This document shows, in pieces, positions 34,756-42,987 of a stretch of DNA of 64,000 bases. Position 1 is the first letter of the stretch; each line of letters begins with the position of its first letter. The notes beneath the pieces are model-generated. The model was given only the letters and a program-made list of their open reading frames with translations. It had not been told where the DNA came from and did not search any database. The position numbers and the translations under genes are program-made. Location: the NCBI GenBank assembly GCA_030524525.1, contig JAUNGI010000006.1, forward strand, positions 29,307 through 93,306, written 5' to 3'. The stretch comes from Lachnospiraceae bacterium. GTDB taxonomy: Bacteria > Bacillota > Clostridia > Lachnospirales > Lachnospiraceae.

Positions 34756-35211
34756 TTGAAGAAAAAAGGAATTGGAACCGGCTGGATCTGGCTCCTGTTT
34801 TTGGTGTATCTTGGCTTTTTGCTGTATTTTTTGTTCCTGTCGGAGCACTTCGGAAGAACGGAGCGGGTGGAAGGCTTCCAGTATAATTTGCAGCCGTTTC
34901 AGGAGATCGGCCGGTACTTTCGGCATCGGAATGCGCTTCCGCAGTTGTTTCTGATCAACATCGTCGGAAACATCGGGGCGTTTCTCCCGTTCGGGCTGCT
35001 GCTTCCGTCGCTTCTGCCGAAGCGGATGCGCAGACTGCTCGTCGTTTTCTGTCTGACCTATCTGTTCAGCCTGAGCGTGGAGTGCGTGCAGATGCTGACC
35101 CATGTGGGCATTTTCGACTTGGACGATATCATTCTCAATACTCTGGGCGGAGTTTTGGGGTATTTGTGTTATATCGTTTTACGAAAAGCAGGCCTTTTTT
35201 CCGGCGGCTGA
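34756..35211 (+). CDS. VanZ family membrane protein
   Basis: TTG 34756 is the start, with AAGAGGA 5 bases upstream. The 151-residue protein has four hydrophobic helices and family landmarks: FQYNLQPFQEI, the NIVGNIGAFLPFG segment, and VECVQMLTHVGIFDLDDIILNTLGG. VanZ gives low-level teicoplanin resistance in enterococci, but most chromosomal homologues have no shown function. It is monocistronic and ends at a strong terminator. No van genes accompany it, so no resistance claim is made. Confidence 0.88.
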   Translation: MKKKGIGTGWIWLLFLVYLGFLLYFLFLSEHFGRTERVEGFQYNLQPFQEIGRYFRHRNALPQLFLINIVGNIGAFLPFGLLLPSLLPKRMRRLLVVFCLTYLFSLSVECVQMLTHVGIFDLDDIILNTLGGVLGYLCYIVLRKAGLFSGG

Positions 35212-35240
35212 ACAGGTTCATAAAAAGGAGACAATAGATA

Positions 35241-35287
35241 AAAGCCTCCTCGCGTAGGATAATAGAACTACGCGAGGAGGCTTTTTT
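35241..35287 (+). terminator. Intrinsic terminator after the VanZ-like gene
   Basis: AAAGCCTCCTCGCGTAG (35241-35257) pairs with CTACGCGAGGAGGCTTT (from 35268), with six Ts at the end; a very stable stem. Confidence 0.93.
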
Positions 35288-35458
35288 CGTGTCCGGAAAA
35301 TACACGGACGTATCCAACGGAACACAGGACCGGCTTTACATTCGCTTCACCGGTCCTGCGGAATCCTATCCGGGGCGTTTTTTATTCGGATCTATTAACT
35401 TAGGGGGCAGTTCAAAGTACAAAAGTCAATTTAGAACTCGAAATTTTGGATTTTGATA
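35288..35458. other. Noncoding gap with one extra hairpin
   Basis: No gene is seen. CAGGACCGG (35325-35333) pairs with CCGGTCCTG (35350-35358) without a following T-run. A GTTTTTTA stretch near 35378 and then AT-rich sequence lead to the next promoter. The base composition drops here and stays lower through the next two genes. Confidence 0.4.
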
Positions 35459-35487
35459 TTGCAGAAACAAAAGAAAAATGCTATAAT
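35459..35487 (+). promoter_or_regulatory. Promoter of the M23/YD-repeat gene pair
   Basis: TTGCAG (35459-35464), 17-base spacer and perfect TATAAT (35482-35487), 50 bases before ATG 35538. Confidence 0.75.
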
Positions 35488-35537
35488 GATTTTGTCAGGA
35501 ACAATTCGTCTACAAAATGAGAGTTAGGAGGGAGGAT

Positions 35538-36644
35538 ATGAAAAAGAACCGCGTTATTTTACAAATTGTTTTTCTAACGCTGCTGGTTGGTATGCTTCCG
35601 AATGCGTCTGCGGCGGATGGCATTGTGCAGCCGAGGGTAGCGTTGTTTTTATCAAAGTCGGAGCAGATGATTGACGGAGCAGGAGGAACCTATGTGGTAT
35701 CCGTATCGGCATCTGGCTCTTGGACGGCGACCTCCAACGTTTCGTGGATCAGCTTCATCGTAGGAAGCGGAACCGGAAACGGTGTCGTGAATTATGCGGT
35801 ATCGTCGTGTCCCGGCTCCACGGTGTATCGGGAGGGAACGATCACAGTTAAATCGCACAATGTGGTAAGGACACTGACCGTGATCCAGCGGACCGATCTG
35901 GTCTGGCCCGTGGCGAACAGCAGCGAAATCGTAAAATACAACAGCGCAAGCGGGTTGATCACATCGGAGGATGAAGGGGCAACGGTGAATTATGTAACTT
36001 ACACAGAGAAGGGAAGGATCGTCTGCGGCGTAGGAAATGTCACCTCCTTTTACGGAGCAAGATTTTCAGCCGCCGGTTCCAAGTATAAGCGGCACTGGGC
36101 GATCGATATTGACGTTGGCACAAGTAAGGATATGGTTGCCCGTGCGGCGCTGTGCGGAACCGTAAGCGAAGTAGGATACGAAGATGAAAAAGGATACTAT
36201 GTATATATAAGGCATTTGATTACAAAGAACGGGGCGACCACCACCCTGTACACAAGATATCTGCATCTGGCGAGCTATACGGTTTCCAAGGGCGACACGG
36301 TTACTGCCGGTCAAAAGATCGGGATCGTGGGGGGAACGGGCTCCGCATACGGAGATCTGCATCTGCATTTTGCCATTGTAAAAACAATTGGAAACAAAAA
36401 CTATCTCCTTAATCCGGTTGCTTATTATCATGGCAGTGACGATAGAGGGGTAGTGGCTGGCGATAATGCTTCGCTTGCTGCATACAATAACAACCCAATG
36501 TTTATCATTTCCGCCGGGAAATGGGTGCCGAACCCGGATTGGGATCCGGCATATTCTGATTTCACCGGAACAGGAAGCGTCTTTTATAGTCAATACATGA
36601 ATGCGATCCGAGGGGGGAATATCATTGAAAGTTGTGCGCAGTGA
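35538..36644 (+). CDS. Secreted M23 metallopeptidase with N-terminal BACON-like domain
   Basis: ATG 35538 follows GGGAGGA. The 368-residue product has a signal peptide (cut near NASAADG). A BACON-type beta domain follows (about 45-120: GGTYVVSVSASGSWTAT, SNVSWISF, YREGTITVKS). A lysostaphin-like M23 peptidase follows (about 165-300) with zinc ligands in HWAIDID and HLHFA. M23 enzymes cut peptide cross-bridges or stem peptides in cell walls. BACON domains bind glycans or mucin-like material in other proteins. A lipoprotein with YD repeats overlaps its 3' end by 20 bases, implying coupled expression. The lower GC suggests acquisition by transfer (inference). Confidence 0.85.
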   Translation: MKKNRVILQIVFLTLLVGMLPNASAADGIVQPRVALFLSKSEQMIDGAGGTYVVSVSASGSWTATSNVSWISFIVGSGTGNGVVNYAVSSCPGSTVYREGTITVKSHNVVRTLTVIQRTDLVWPVANSSEIVKYNSASGLITSEDEGATVNYVTYTEKGRIVCGVGNVTSFYGARFSAAGSKYKRHWAIDIDVGTSKDMVARAALCGTVSEVGYEDEKGYYVYIRHLITKNGATTTLYTRYLHLASYTVSKGDTVTAGQKIGIVGGTGSAYGDLHLHFAIVKTIGNKNYLLNPVAYYHGSDDRGVVAGDNASLAAYNNNPMFIISAGKWVPNPDWDPAYSDFTGTGSVFYSQYMNAIRGGNIIESCAQ

Positions 36645-37992
36645 AAAAACAGAGTGTTGCCGCCGTTTTGCGGCAGGGATGACGGCGGCTCTTTTGTGTG
36701 CGGTGCTTCTGCTCTTTGGCTGCGGAGAAAACAAAACGCAGGAGTCCCCCGTTTTGTCGGGACCGCCGCGAACTGGACCGACGCTGTCGTTGAGTCCAAC
36801 GCCGATGGGGAGTCCGACGCCGGCGCTGAGCCCGACACCGACGCTGAGTCCGGCACCGACCCTCATACCGGGAAAAACCGTCGTTGGCTGGCGGATCACG
36901 GAGGAGATGGATGAGGTTCCCGGCGAAAAAACCGTCCGAACCTTACGGTATTATGATGAGAACGGCATGGAAAGCTGCGTGGAAATATATGAAGACGAGG
37001 CGCTGACCACACGCACCGAAACGACCTACTGGGCGGAGGATGTGATCGAAGCGGAAATTGTTTGGACATATGGTTCGGACGGAACTGCAAGCCGGAGGGA
37101 AACAAGGTATGTTTTTACCGAGAACGGACTTTGCCTGCAGAAGACGATAATATCCTACACAAAGGAAAATGAAGTGTTTTCAATCTACAAAAGAGAATAT
37201 GAATACTATGAGAATGGAGTGCGAAAACAGGAAATCGCAACTTATGATAATGATACTGTGATAAAGTATTATTATAATGAAGATGGAAAACTGACCTTGA
37301 TGGAAGAAAATGAAGACGGCGAGCTGGTATGGCAAGAGAATTATCAGTATCCCGATGAGCATACCGTGCGAAGGGATTGGACAAAATGCGGTGGCGAGAT
37401 AACAGAGTATGACTACGGTTACGAGGTAACGGTGTATGACGCGCAGGGAAGACAATTACGGTGTGATTGGTACGGCTACACACATTTTTATGAGGCGTGC
37501 GAGTATGGCGAATACGGGGTGCTTTGGAAGGAATGGCTGAACGATGAAGGGTATGTCCGAAGAGAAGAATATACATACGACAGCAATGGGCTTGTGGCAA
37601 CATCGAAATATTTTTCTGATTATGAGGGTATATCAGAAACGGCGTATCAATATGACGAAGCGGGGAATCTGACGAGAGAAATAGTAAACGGAATTTGTGT
37701 GGCCCTCTATTCCTACGACAGCGCAGGACACTGCGTTGAGGAAAGCAGCTCCAGTGATGGTGAAACGTTTTCGGTAGACAGAACCTATAGCTACGACGAC
37801 GCGGGCCGTCTCGTTTTTGAGACGGAGGTTGCTTCAAACAGAGCCGTGAGCTACGTTTATGATGATTTTGGAAACCTGATCGAGAAAAAAGAAATGAAGG
37901 ATCAGTCAACGCAGTATTTTACGCGGTATGAGACGCTGCGTACGCTTACTTACGGTTACGAACCAATTTATGCAGACTCTGGCGCGGACTGA
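36625..37992 (+). CDS. Lipoprotein with YD (RHS-like) repeats
   Basis: TTG 36625 is the start because AGGGGGG lies 7 bases upstream; it overlaps the M23 gene. The 455-residue protein has a signal peptide with lipobox LFGC, a low-complexity Ser/Thr/Pro linker (about 45-80; PTPALSPTPT), and then tandem Tyr-Asp-rich repeats such as YDENGMES, YDSNGLVATSKYF, YDEAGNLTREI, YSYDDAGRLVFE and YDDFGNLIEKK. These YD repeats occur in RHS/teneurin-like shells and in smaller surface proteins. Here there is no RHS core or toxin tail. Likely a surface-exposed lipoprotein of unknown function. It ends at a strong terminator. Confidence 0.8.
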   Translation: MKVVRSEKTECCRRFAAGMTAALLCAVLLLFGCGENKTQESPVLSGPPRTGPTLSLSPTPMGSPTPALSPTPTLSPAPTLIPGKTVVGWRITEEMDEVPGEKTVRTLRYYDENGMESCVEIYEDEALTTRTETTYWAEDVIEAEIVWTYGSDGTASRRETRYVFTENGLCLQKTIISYTKENEVFSIYKREYEYYENGVRKQEIATYDNDTVIKYYYNEDGKLTLMEENEDGELVWQENYQYPDEHTVRRDWTKCGGEITEYDYGYEVTVYDAQGRQLRCDWYGYTHFYEACEYGEYGVLWKEWLNDEGYVRREEYTYDSNGLVATSKYFSDYEGISETAYQYDEAGNLTREIVNGICVALYSYDSAGHCVEESSSSDGETFSVDRTYSYDDAGRLVFETEVASNRAVSYVYDDFGNLIEKKEMKDQSTQYFTRYETLRTLTYGYEPIYADSGAD

Positions 37993-38005
37993 CGCGACAG
38001 AAAGA

Positions 38006-38042
38006 AACACGGCATGGACGCGGAATGCAGCCATGCCGTGTT
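38006..38042 (+). terminator. Intrinsic terminator after the YD-repeat lipoprotein
   Basis: AACACGGCATGG (38006-38017) pairs with CCATGCCGTGTT (38031-38042). The last bases overlap the -35 box of the next promoter. Confidence 0.8.
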
Positions 38043-38069
38043 GCATTTTATGGGGGAATCGTGTATAAT
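38041..38069 (+). promoter_or_regulatory. Promoter of the B12 operon leader
   Basis: TTGCAT (38041-38046), 17-base spacer and perfect TATAAT (38064-38069), placing the transcript start at about 38076. Confidence 0.75.
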
Positions 38070-38075
38070 TTCCGT

Positions 38076-38225
38076 GATTGAGTTCGGGACGTTTGGCTTC
38101 TCTTCGGAGAATAAGAGGGAAACCCGGTGAGAATCCGGTGCAACCACCATTACCGTATTTGGGTGCCGCCCTTAAGTCGGAATACTCGTTAAACGTCGCT
38201 TCCGGATTCAATGCACGACGCTTCC
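38076..38225 (+). promoter_or_regulatory. Cobalamin riboswitch (probable)
   Basis: The leader contains the cobalamin-riboswitch core signature GGGAAACCCGGTGAGAATCC (from 38118) followed by GGTGCAAC, and further on AAGTCGGAATACTCG (38174-38188), which resembles the B12 box. Spacing between the two fits the RNA class. The expected CCGCCACTG-like segment is only loosely matched (38141-38170), so this may be a variant. The downstream genes encode transcobalamin-like proteins and a CbrT-type ECF transporter, which supports the call. B12 binding would lower expression of the operon. Confidence 0.78.
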
Positions 38226-38258
38226 TTGGGTGCCAAGAAGGGAAAAGAGTGAAAGATC

Positions 38259-38525
38259 ATGCAGAACAATGCAAAGGAAACGGCGGTTCGGACAGCGGTC
38301 GAACTGCTGCGGAAAAAGGCGGAGGAGCTCTCCCGGCTTCCGAAGAAAACGGATTTTTCGGAGCGGGAGGTCATCATGGTGAAATCCTGTCTGGGGCCTT
38401 GGCCACGGGCGCTTGAGGCGGCCGGTCTGAAAGAGGTCAGCCAAGCCCGGACGGAGCGGCTTGCCCGGCGCAGGGAAAAGCGGATTCGTGCGAAGGTGAA
38501 ACGAAGGGTCGCAAAGAACGGATAA
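38259..38525 (+). CDS. Small basic protein with HNH-repeat-like segment
   Basis: The 88-residue ORF is the first after the riboswitch; the RBS is weak (GAGTGA). It is strongly basic at the C-terminus (RLARRREKRIRAKVKRR). The middle part, FSEREVIMVKSCLGPWPRALEAAGLKE in outline (key residues G-W-ALEAAGL), resembles the homing-endonuclease-associated repeat, a small DNA-binding unit that also occurs alone. There is no endonuclease domain. It could be a DNA-binding regulator of the B12 operon or a translated leader peptide. Real coding is likely from its length and codon use, but the function is unknown. Confidence 0.55.
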   Translation: MQNNAKETAVRTAVELLRKKAEELSRLPKKTDFSEREVIMVKSCLGPWPRALEAAGLKEVSQARTERLARRREKRIRAKVKRRVAKNG

Positions 38526-38579
38526 ATATGCGTGTCCGGGAAGACCCGCGCGTAGCAACGCGCAAAGGAGGAGATCACC

Positions 38580-39626
38580 ATGAAACAAATCAGGAGCAGG
38601 TTCCTTGCATGGCTGTGTATGGCGGCTTTGCTTTGCGGGATCACGACCGTGTCTGCGGCGGCTGACGGCAGCGCAGACGAACCGACGGGCTATGTGGTTG
38701 TCAGCATCGAGGCGGCGACGACGGGCTACGGTTATTTGCTGGAGCCGATCACGGTTCCCGTCTATGAGGGCGAAAACGCCGCGCAGGTGCTTGACCGGGT
38801 GCTGACGGAAAACGGCTTTTCCTATAAAGCCGGAGGAACGCTGACGGCAAGCTTTTATCTGTCCGCGATCGGGCAGGGAGGCGTTTTGCCAAGCGGAGCC
38901 GCGGCCGCGACGGGCGCGGGAGCGGAATGCACGCCGCCGAAGCGGCTTGGGGCGGAGATGCCGGAGATCATTCTGGAGAACATCAAGCCCACGCTGGAGG
39001 GCTACTACGAGATGGAGGTCGAGACTGCGGAGGACCTGAACGACGGCTGGACGCAGGGCGAAAACACGATCGGAGAATTTGACTATTGTCCGCTTTCGGG
39101 CTGGATGTGCTCGGTCAACAACGTGTTCCCGAGCGACTATCTCTCCGCGACCTCGCTGCAGGACGGAGACGTACTTCGCCTGCAATATACCATGGCTTGG
39201 GGAATGGATCTCGGCGCAGGCTGGGGCGACTTTTTCCCGACCGCAAACAAAACCGAGCTTTGCCAAGCGCTGGCGGCGGTCAACGGTGCGGAGGATGCGG
39301 ATGCAATGCTGGCGGACGACGCAGTTGCCGCAGCATATGAGGCGGCGGTTGCCGCCGGTCTGACGGTAGACGCCGGACAGGAGACCGTAGACGCCGCGGC
39401 TGCGGCGCTCAAGGAAGCGGTTGCGGCATATGAGGCGGCAAAGGAAGCCGTTACGCCGACTCCCACGCCGACCGAGGCGGTCGCGGAGCCGACGGAAGCG
39501 CCCGTAAAGCCGAGCGAGGATACGCCGGAGACCGGCGACGGTCAGACGACGCTGCTTCTGCTGGCGGCTGTTGCCTGCGGACTTGCGGCGGCGGGAAGCG
39601 CAGCCGCAAAGAAGTACGCGCGATAA
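38580..39626 (+). CDS. Cell-wall DUF4430 (transcobalamin C-terminal-like) protein
   Basis: ATG 38580 has AAAGGAGGAG upstream. The 348-residue protein has a signal peptide (to about residue 28) and a DUF4430-type beta domain (about 38-210). Recognisable landmarks are VPVYEGENAAQVLDRVL and YCPLSGWMCSVNNVFPSDYL, then LQDGDVLRLQYT. A helical Ala-rich spacer of about 65 residues, a Pro/Thr linker and a sorting tail (TPETGD, hydrophobic helix, AAKKYAR) follow. DUF4430 is the beta domain found at the C-terminus of animal transcobalamin and intrinsic factor. Under a cobalamin-riboswitch-like leader this is a good candidate for surface B12 binding. Direct binding is inferred, not shown. Confidence 0.85.
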   Translation: MKQIRSRFLAWLCMAALLCGITTVSAAADGSADEPTGYVVVSIEAATTGYGYLLEPITVPVYEGENAAQVLDRVLTENGFSYKAGGTLTASFYLSAIGQGGVLPSGAAAATGAGAECTPPKRLGAEMPEIILENIKPTLEGYYEMEVETAEDLNDGWTQGENTIGEFDYCPLSGWMCSVNNVFPSDYLSATSLQDGDVLRLQYTMAWGMDLGAGWGDFFPTANKTELCQALAAVNGAEDADAMLADDAVAAAYEAAVAAGLTVDAGQETVDAAAAALKEAVAAYEAAKEAVTPTPTPTEAVAEPTEAPVKPSEDTPETGDGQTTLLLLAAVACGLAAAGSAAAKKYAR

Positions 39627-39746
39627 AATTGGAAATTGAACGGGACGGTTCCTGCAGCGAACCGTCCGGGGAAGCGATGCGGATTCGGACAGAGTCCGCA
39701 TTGCTGTTACCATAGACATAAATTTGCTTTGCTGTATGAGGAAACT

Positions 39747-41579
39747 ATGAAACGGTTTTTGGCATTTTGCTTACTTGCGGTCGTGCTGGCAGCGGGGCTT
39801 TGGGGGCAGCCGGCGGTATGCGCCGAGGCGAAGACCGGCTCCGCTGCCGACTGGACGGCGGTGGCGCAGGGGATCGTCCGCTGGAAAAAGCTTGCGAACG
39901 GCTCGTCCGAGAGCGGTTATTTGCTGAACGACACGCACCTTGCCTTGGCGGGAAGCTCCGCGGGGGATTGGTACGCGTTTGCGATCAGCCGGTTTGGGGC
40001 GGCGGACAACCAGTCCGGCTATCTTGCCGTGCTGCGGGAATATGTGCAGAACAGCTACCGAAAAAGCGGCGGGCTGTCCGGAACCAAGGTGACGGAGTGG
40101 CACCGCATCGCGCTGACCGTGCTTGCCTGCGGGGGCGATCCGGAGCGCTTCGGGACCGACGCAAACGGCAGACCGATCAATTTGATCGCGGACGGAACCT
40201 ATAATCGGGGAAAAACCGCGTCGCTGGGAGCGCAGGGGCTGAACGGCTGGATCTGGGCGCTTCTGACGCTGGATTCCCGGAATTACGAGGTTCCGGACGG
40301 CGCGTATAACAGCCGGGAGGATATGATCGCCGCGATCCTTTCGTGCCAGCTTGCGGACGGCGGCTTCCCGCTTGCCGGAAGCAATGCGGATGTGGACATT
40401 ACGGCAATGGCGCTTCAGGCGCTTGCGCCATACTACAACAGTGGAACCGAATATACCTTTACCTTAAAGGAAACGAAGCGGCAGGTGACGCGCACGGTGC
40501 GGGAGGCGGCGGACGAGGCGCTTTCATGGCTTTCCGAACAGCAGCTTGCCGACGGAGCCTTCGCGTCCTATGGAACCGCCAACGCCAATACGACCTCGCA
40601 GGTCGTGGTCGCGCTCTGTTCGCTTGGAATTCATCCGGAGCGGGACGCGCGTTTTCGGAAAAACGGAAGCACCGTCATGGACGCGCTGCTCGGCTACCGG
40701 CAGGCGGACGGCGGCTTCTCCTATGCAAATAACGGCGGCTCCAATTCGATGGCGGGAGAACAGGCGCTCTATGCGATCACGGCGCTGCTTCGCTTGGAGC
40801 AGGGAAAGGGCAGGCTGTACGATCTGACCGACGTTAAAATTTCCGCTTCGGCTCCGACACCGACGCCGGGGAAAACGCCGTCCCCCACGGCCGTGCCGAC
40901 CGCGTCGCCCGGAAAGCGGCCCACCGCCGTACCGACGCCCACCGTCGCGTCTGCGCCGAGCGCCATGCCCGATCCGTCCGCGGCAGCTTCGCCGGAGCCA
41001 AGCGGCGAAATAACGCCGCAGCCGACCTCGGAGCCCTCCGGAACCGGCGCGCCCAACGGAACGCTTTCTCCGACTGCCGGAGGAGCGGCTGCGCCGGACG
41101 TTACCCCGCCGCTTCCTTCGGACGGCTCGACGGAGCTTCCGGAGAAGCTGACAACGGCGGATTATGCGGCGGTCGTCGCTCGGCTGGAGCAGCTTAAAAG
41201 CATGGACGGCTCGGCGGAGGGACGCGCCGAGGAGATCGAACGGCTGGAACGGGCGAAGGAGGAGCTTGAGGCGCTGCTTGCGGAGCTTGAGGCGTTGAAT
41301 CGGGAGTTGCCCGAAGCGCTGTATCCGCTGGACGAGCTGAGCTGGAGGGATCGCAAGGAGATCGAGGCATACTGGGAGCGCTATCAGGCGCTTGCGCAGG
41401 AGGACCGACAGCTGGTTCGCTGCGGAGAGGATCTGCGGAAGGCCAGAGCGCAGGTTCGCGCCTCCCTGCGGTGGCTTTGGCTCCGCGCGGGCGTCGGCGC
41501 GGCGGTCATAGCCGTGGCAGCGGCGCTTGCCGTTCGGGCAAGGCGGCGGAAGACCCGGCGGGAGGAAGAGGAAGGATGA
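39747..41579 (+). CDS. Prenyltransferase/squalene-cyclase-repeat surface protein (transcobalamin N-domain-like)
   Basis: ATG 39747 has GAGGA 4 bases upstream; the longer frame runs into hairpin-rich leader. The 610-residue protein has a signal peptide and an alpha/alpha-barrel domain (about 35-360) built of repeats containing QLADGGFPLAG, QLADGAFASYG and RQADGGFSYANNGG. A Pro/Thr/Ser linker (about 370-470), a coiled-coil Glu-rich region (about 475-570), one membrane helix (about 578-598) and a basic tail follow. Such barrels form the N-terminal half of transcobalamin and intrinsic factor. With DUF4430 proteins on both sides, the operon looks like a split transcobalamin. The linker suggests it reaches through the cell wall. 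Confidence 0.85.
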   Translation: MKRFLAFCLLAVVLAAGLWGQPAVCAEAKTGSAADWTAVAQGIVRWKKLANGSSESGYLLNDTHLALAGSSAGDWYAFAISRFGAADNQSGYLAVLREYVQNSYRKSGGLSGTKVTEWHRIALTVLACGGDPERFGTDANGRPINLIADGTYNRGKTASLGAQGLNGWIWALLTLDSRNYEVPDGAYNSREDMIAAILSCQLADGGFPLAGSNADVDITAMALQALAPYYNSGTEYTFTLKETKRQVTRTVREAADEALSWLSEQQLADGAFASYGTANANTTSQVVVALCSLGIHPERDARFRKNGSTVMDALLGYRQADGGFSYANNGGSNSMAGEQALYAITALLRLEQGKGRLYDLTDVKISASAPTPTPGKTPSPTAVPTASPGKRPTAVPTPTVASAPSAMPDPSAAASPEPSGEITPQPTSEPSGTGAPNGTLSPTAGGAAAPDVTPPLPSDGSTELPEKLTTADYAAVVARLEQLKSMDGSAEGRAEEIERLERAKEELEALLAELEALNRELPEALYPLDELSWRDRKEIEAYWERYQALAQEDRQLVRCGEDLRKARAQVRASLRWLWLRAGVGAAVIAVAAALAVRARRRKTRREEEEG

Positions 41580-42112
41580 AAAAAGATCTGCTGCTTGTTT
41601 TCTTTCTCGCGCTCCTGCTTGCGGTATTTATACAGGGCGTGGAGATCCAGTCGGTCGAGGAATATTACGACACGCATCCGGAGGAGATCCTTCCGGGCAG
41701 CGACACGGTAACGATTTCCATTCGCTGCGATACGATATACGAGCATTATGAGGAGCTGGACGAAAGCCTGAAAAAGGGCGGCTATCTTCCGCAGGACGGG
41801 ATCATTCTTCCCGAGACCGAGCTGATGCTTTTGGAGGGCGATACGGTCTTTGATCTGCTGGAGCGCGTCGTTCGCTGCCGCCGCATTCCGATGGAATATC
41901 AGGGAGCGGACGAAAACAGCTTTGGAAGCGTTTATGTGCAGGGCATCCAGTATCTGTACGAATTCTCCTGCGGGCCGCTTTCGGGCTGGATGTATGCGGT
42001 CAACGGGAAGATCGCCGACGTGGGCTGCTCTCGCTACGAACCGGAGCCGGGGGACGTGATCTGCTGGTTCTACACCTGTGAGCTGGGAAAGGACGTCGAA
42101 TGGGAAGAATGA
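41576..42112 (+). CDS. Membrane-anchored DUF4430 protein
   Basis: The ATG overlaps the stop of the barrel protein (ATGA), so translation is coupled. The 178-residue product has one N-terminal helix (LLLVFFLALLLAVFI) that lacks a clear cleavage site, and then a DUF4430 domain: LLEGDTVFDLLERVV, YLYEFSCGPLSGWMYAVNG and YEPEPGDVICWFYT. It is the second such domain in the operon and the likely membrane-proximal partner of the barrel. It overlaps the EcfT gene by 13 bases, linking surface capture to the ECF transporter. Confidence 0.85.
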   Translation: MKKDLLLVFFLALLLAVFIQGVEIQSVEEYYDTHPEEILPGSDTVTISIRCDTIYEHYEELDESLKKGGYLPQDGIILPETELMLLEGDTVFDLLERVVRCRRIPMEYQGADENSFGSVYVQGIQYLYEFSCGPLSGWMYAVNGKIADVGCSRYEPEPGDVICWFYTCELGKDVEWEE

Positions 42113-42987
42113 GAATACTGGAAACCTATCACCCGCTGGCGCTGCTTTGCTATTTTGCGGCGGTGGTGCTTACGGGCATGTTTGTCTGGCATCCGCTGAT
42201 CCTGCTGGAAGCCCTGCTGGGCGGGCTTTTGCTGCTGTCGATCTTGGAGCGCGGGGGAGCGTTTTTCTCCGATCTGGGCTTTTATGCGGCGCTGTTTCTG
42301 CTTGTGGCGGCGACCAATCCGCTGTTTTCGCACAACGGCGTTACGCCGCTGTTTTTCTTAAACGGCAATCCGGTGACGAAGGAGGCGCTGCTTTACGGCG
42401 CGGCGATCGGCTGTATGGTGGTGGGCGTTCTGCTCTGGTGCCGCTGCGGCGGTATGGTGTTTACAAGCGACAAGCTGATGTATCTGTTCGGGCGCGTCCT
42501 GCCGCGGCTCTCGCTTGTCTTTGCGATGGTGCTTCGCTTTGTGCCGCTGTTCCGGCAGAAGCGCCGTCAGGTCATGCAGGCGCAGAAGGGGATGGGGCTG
42601 TATTCGGCGGAAAGCCGTGCGGATCGGCTGCGCTCGGTCTTTCGGGTCTATTCGGCGCTGATCGGCTGGGCTCTGGAGCATGCGATGGAAACGGCGGGGA
42701 GCATGAAGGCAAGAGGCTACGGCCTGCCCGGACGAACGAATTTTCATCTGTATTTTTGGACGCGCCGAGACGTAACGCTGCTGGCGCTGACCGGCGTTCT
42801 GCTGCTGCCGACGCTTTTCGGGGCGGCTTCGGGAGCGCTTCGCTACGACTTTTATCCGGCGACGGACCCGCTTTGGGAGCGCTCGCTTGTCGCTTACGAG
42901 GCGGCGTTTCTGCTGCTGGCGCTGCTGCCGTTTTTTCTTGAGGGGAAGGAGAGTCTCAAGTGGAAATATTACGAGTCGAGGATCTGA
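42100..42987 (+). CDS. ecfT: ECF transporter transmembrane component EcfT
   Basis: ATG 42100 has GGAAAGGA 7 bases upstream; an ATG at 42109 overlapping the previous stop is an alternative. The 295-residue integral membrane protein starts near TYHPLALLCYFAAV, typical of EcfT. It has about six helices, and the cytoplasmic coupling region carries the Ala-Arg-Gly-type motif in GSMKARGYGLPGRTNF. EcfT ties the ATPase pair to the substrate-binding S component. The ATPase gene overlaps its 3' end. The neighbouring S component points to cobalamin as substrate. Confidence 0.9.
   Translation: MGRMRILETYHPLALLCYFAAVVLTGMFVWHPLILLEALLGGLLLLSILERGGAFFSDLGFYAALFLLVAATNPLFSHNGVTPLFFLNGNPVTKEALLYGAAIGCMVVGVLLWCRCGGMVFTSDKLMYLFGRVLPRLSLVFAMVLRFVPLFRQKRRQVMQAQKGMGLYSAESRADRLRSVFRVYSALIGWALEHAMETAGSMKARGYGLPGRTNFHLYFWTRRDVTLLALTGVLLLPTLFGAASGALRYDFYPATDPLWERSLVAYEAAFLLLALLPFFLEGKESLKWKYYESRI

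Noticed and set aside
34756-35211. Glycopeptide resistance from the VanZ-like gene
   Set aside because: No other van genes are present, and VanZ-family proteins are common in genomes without resistance.
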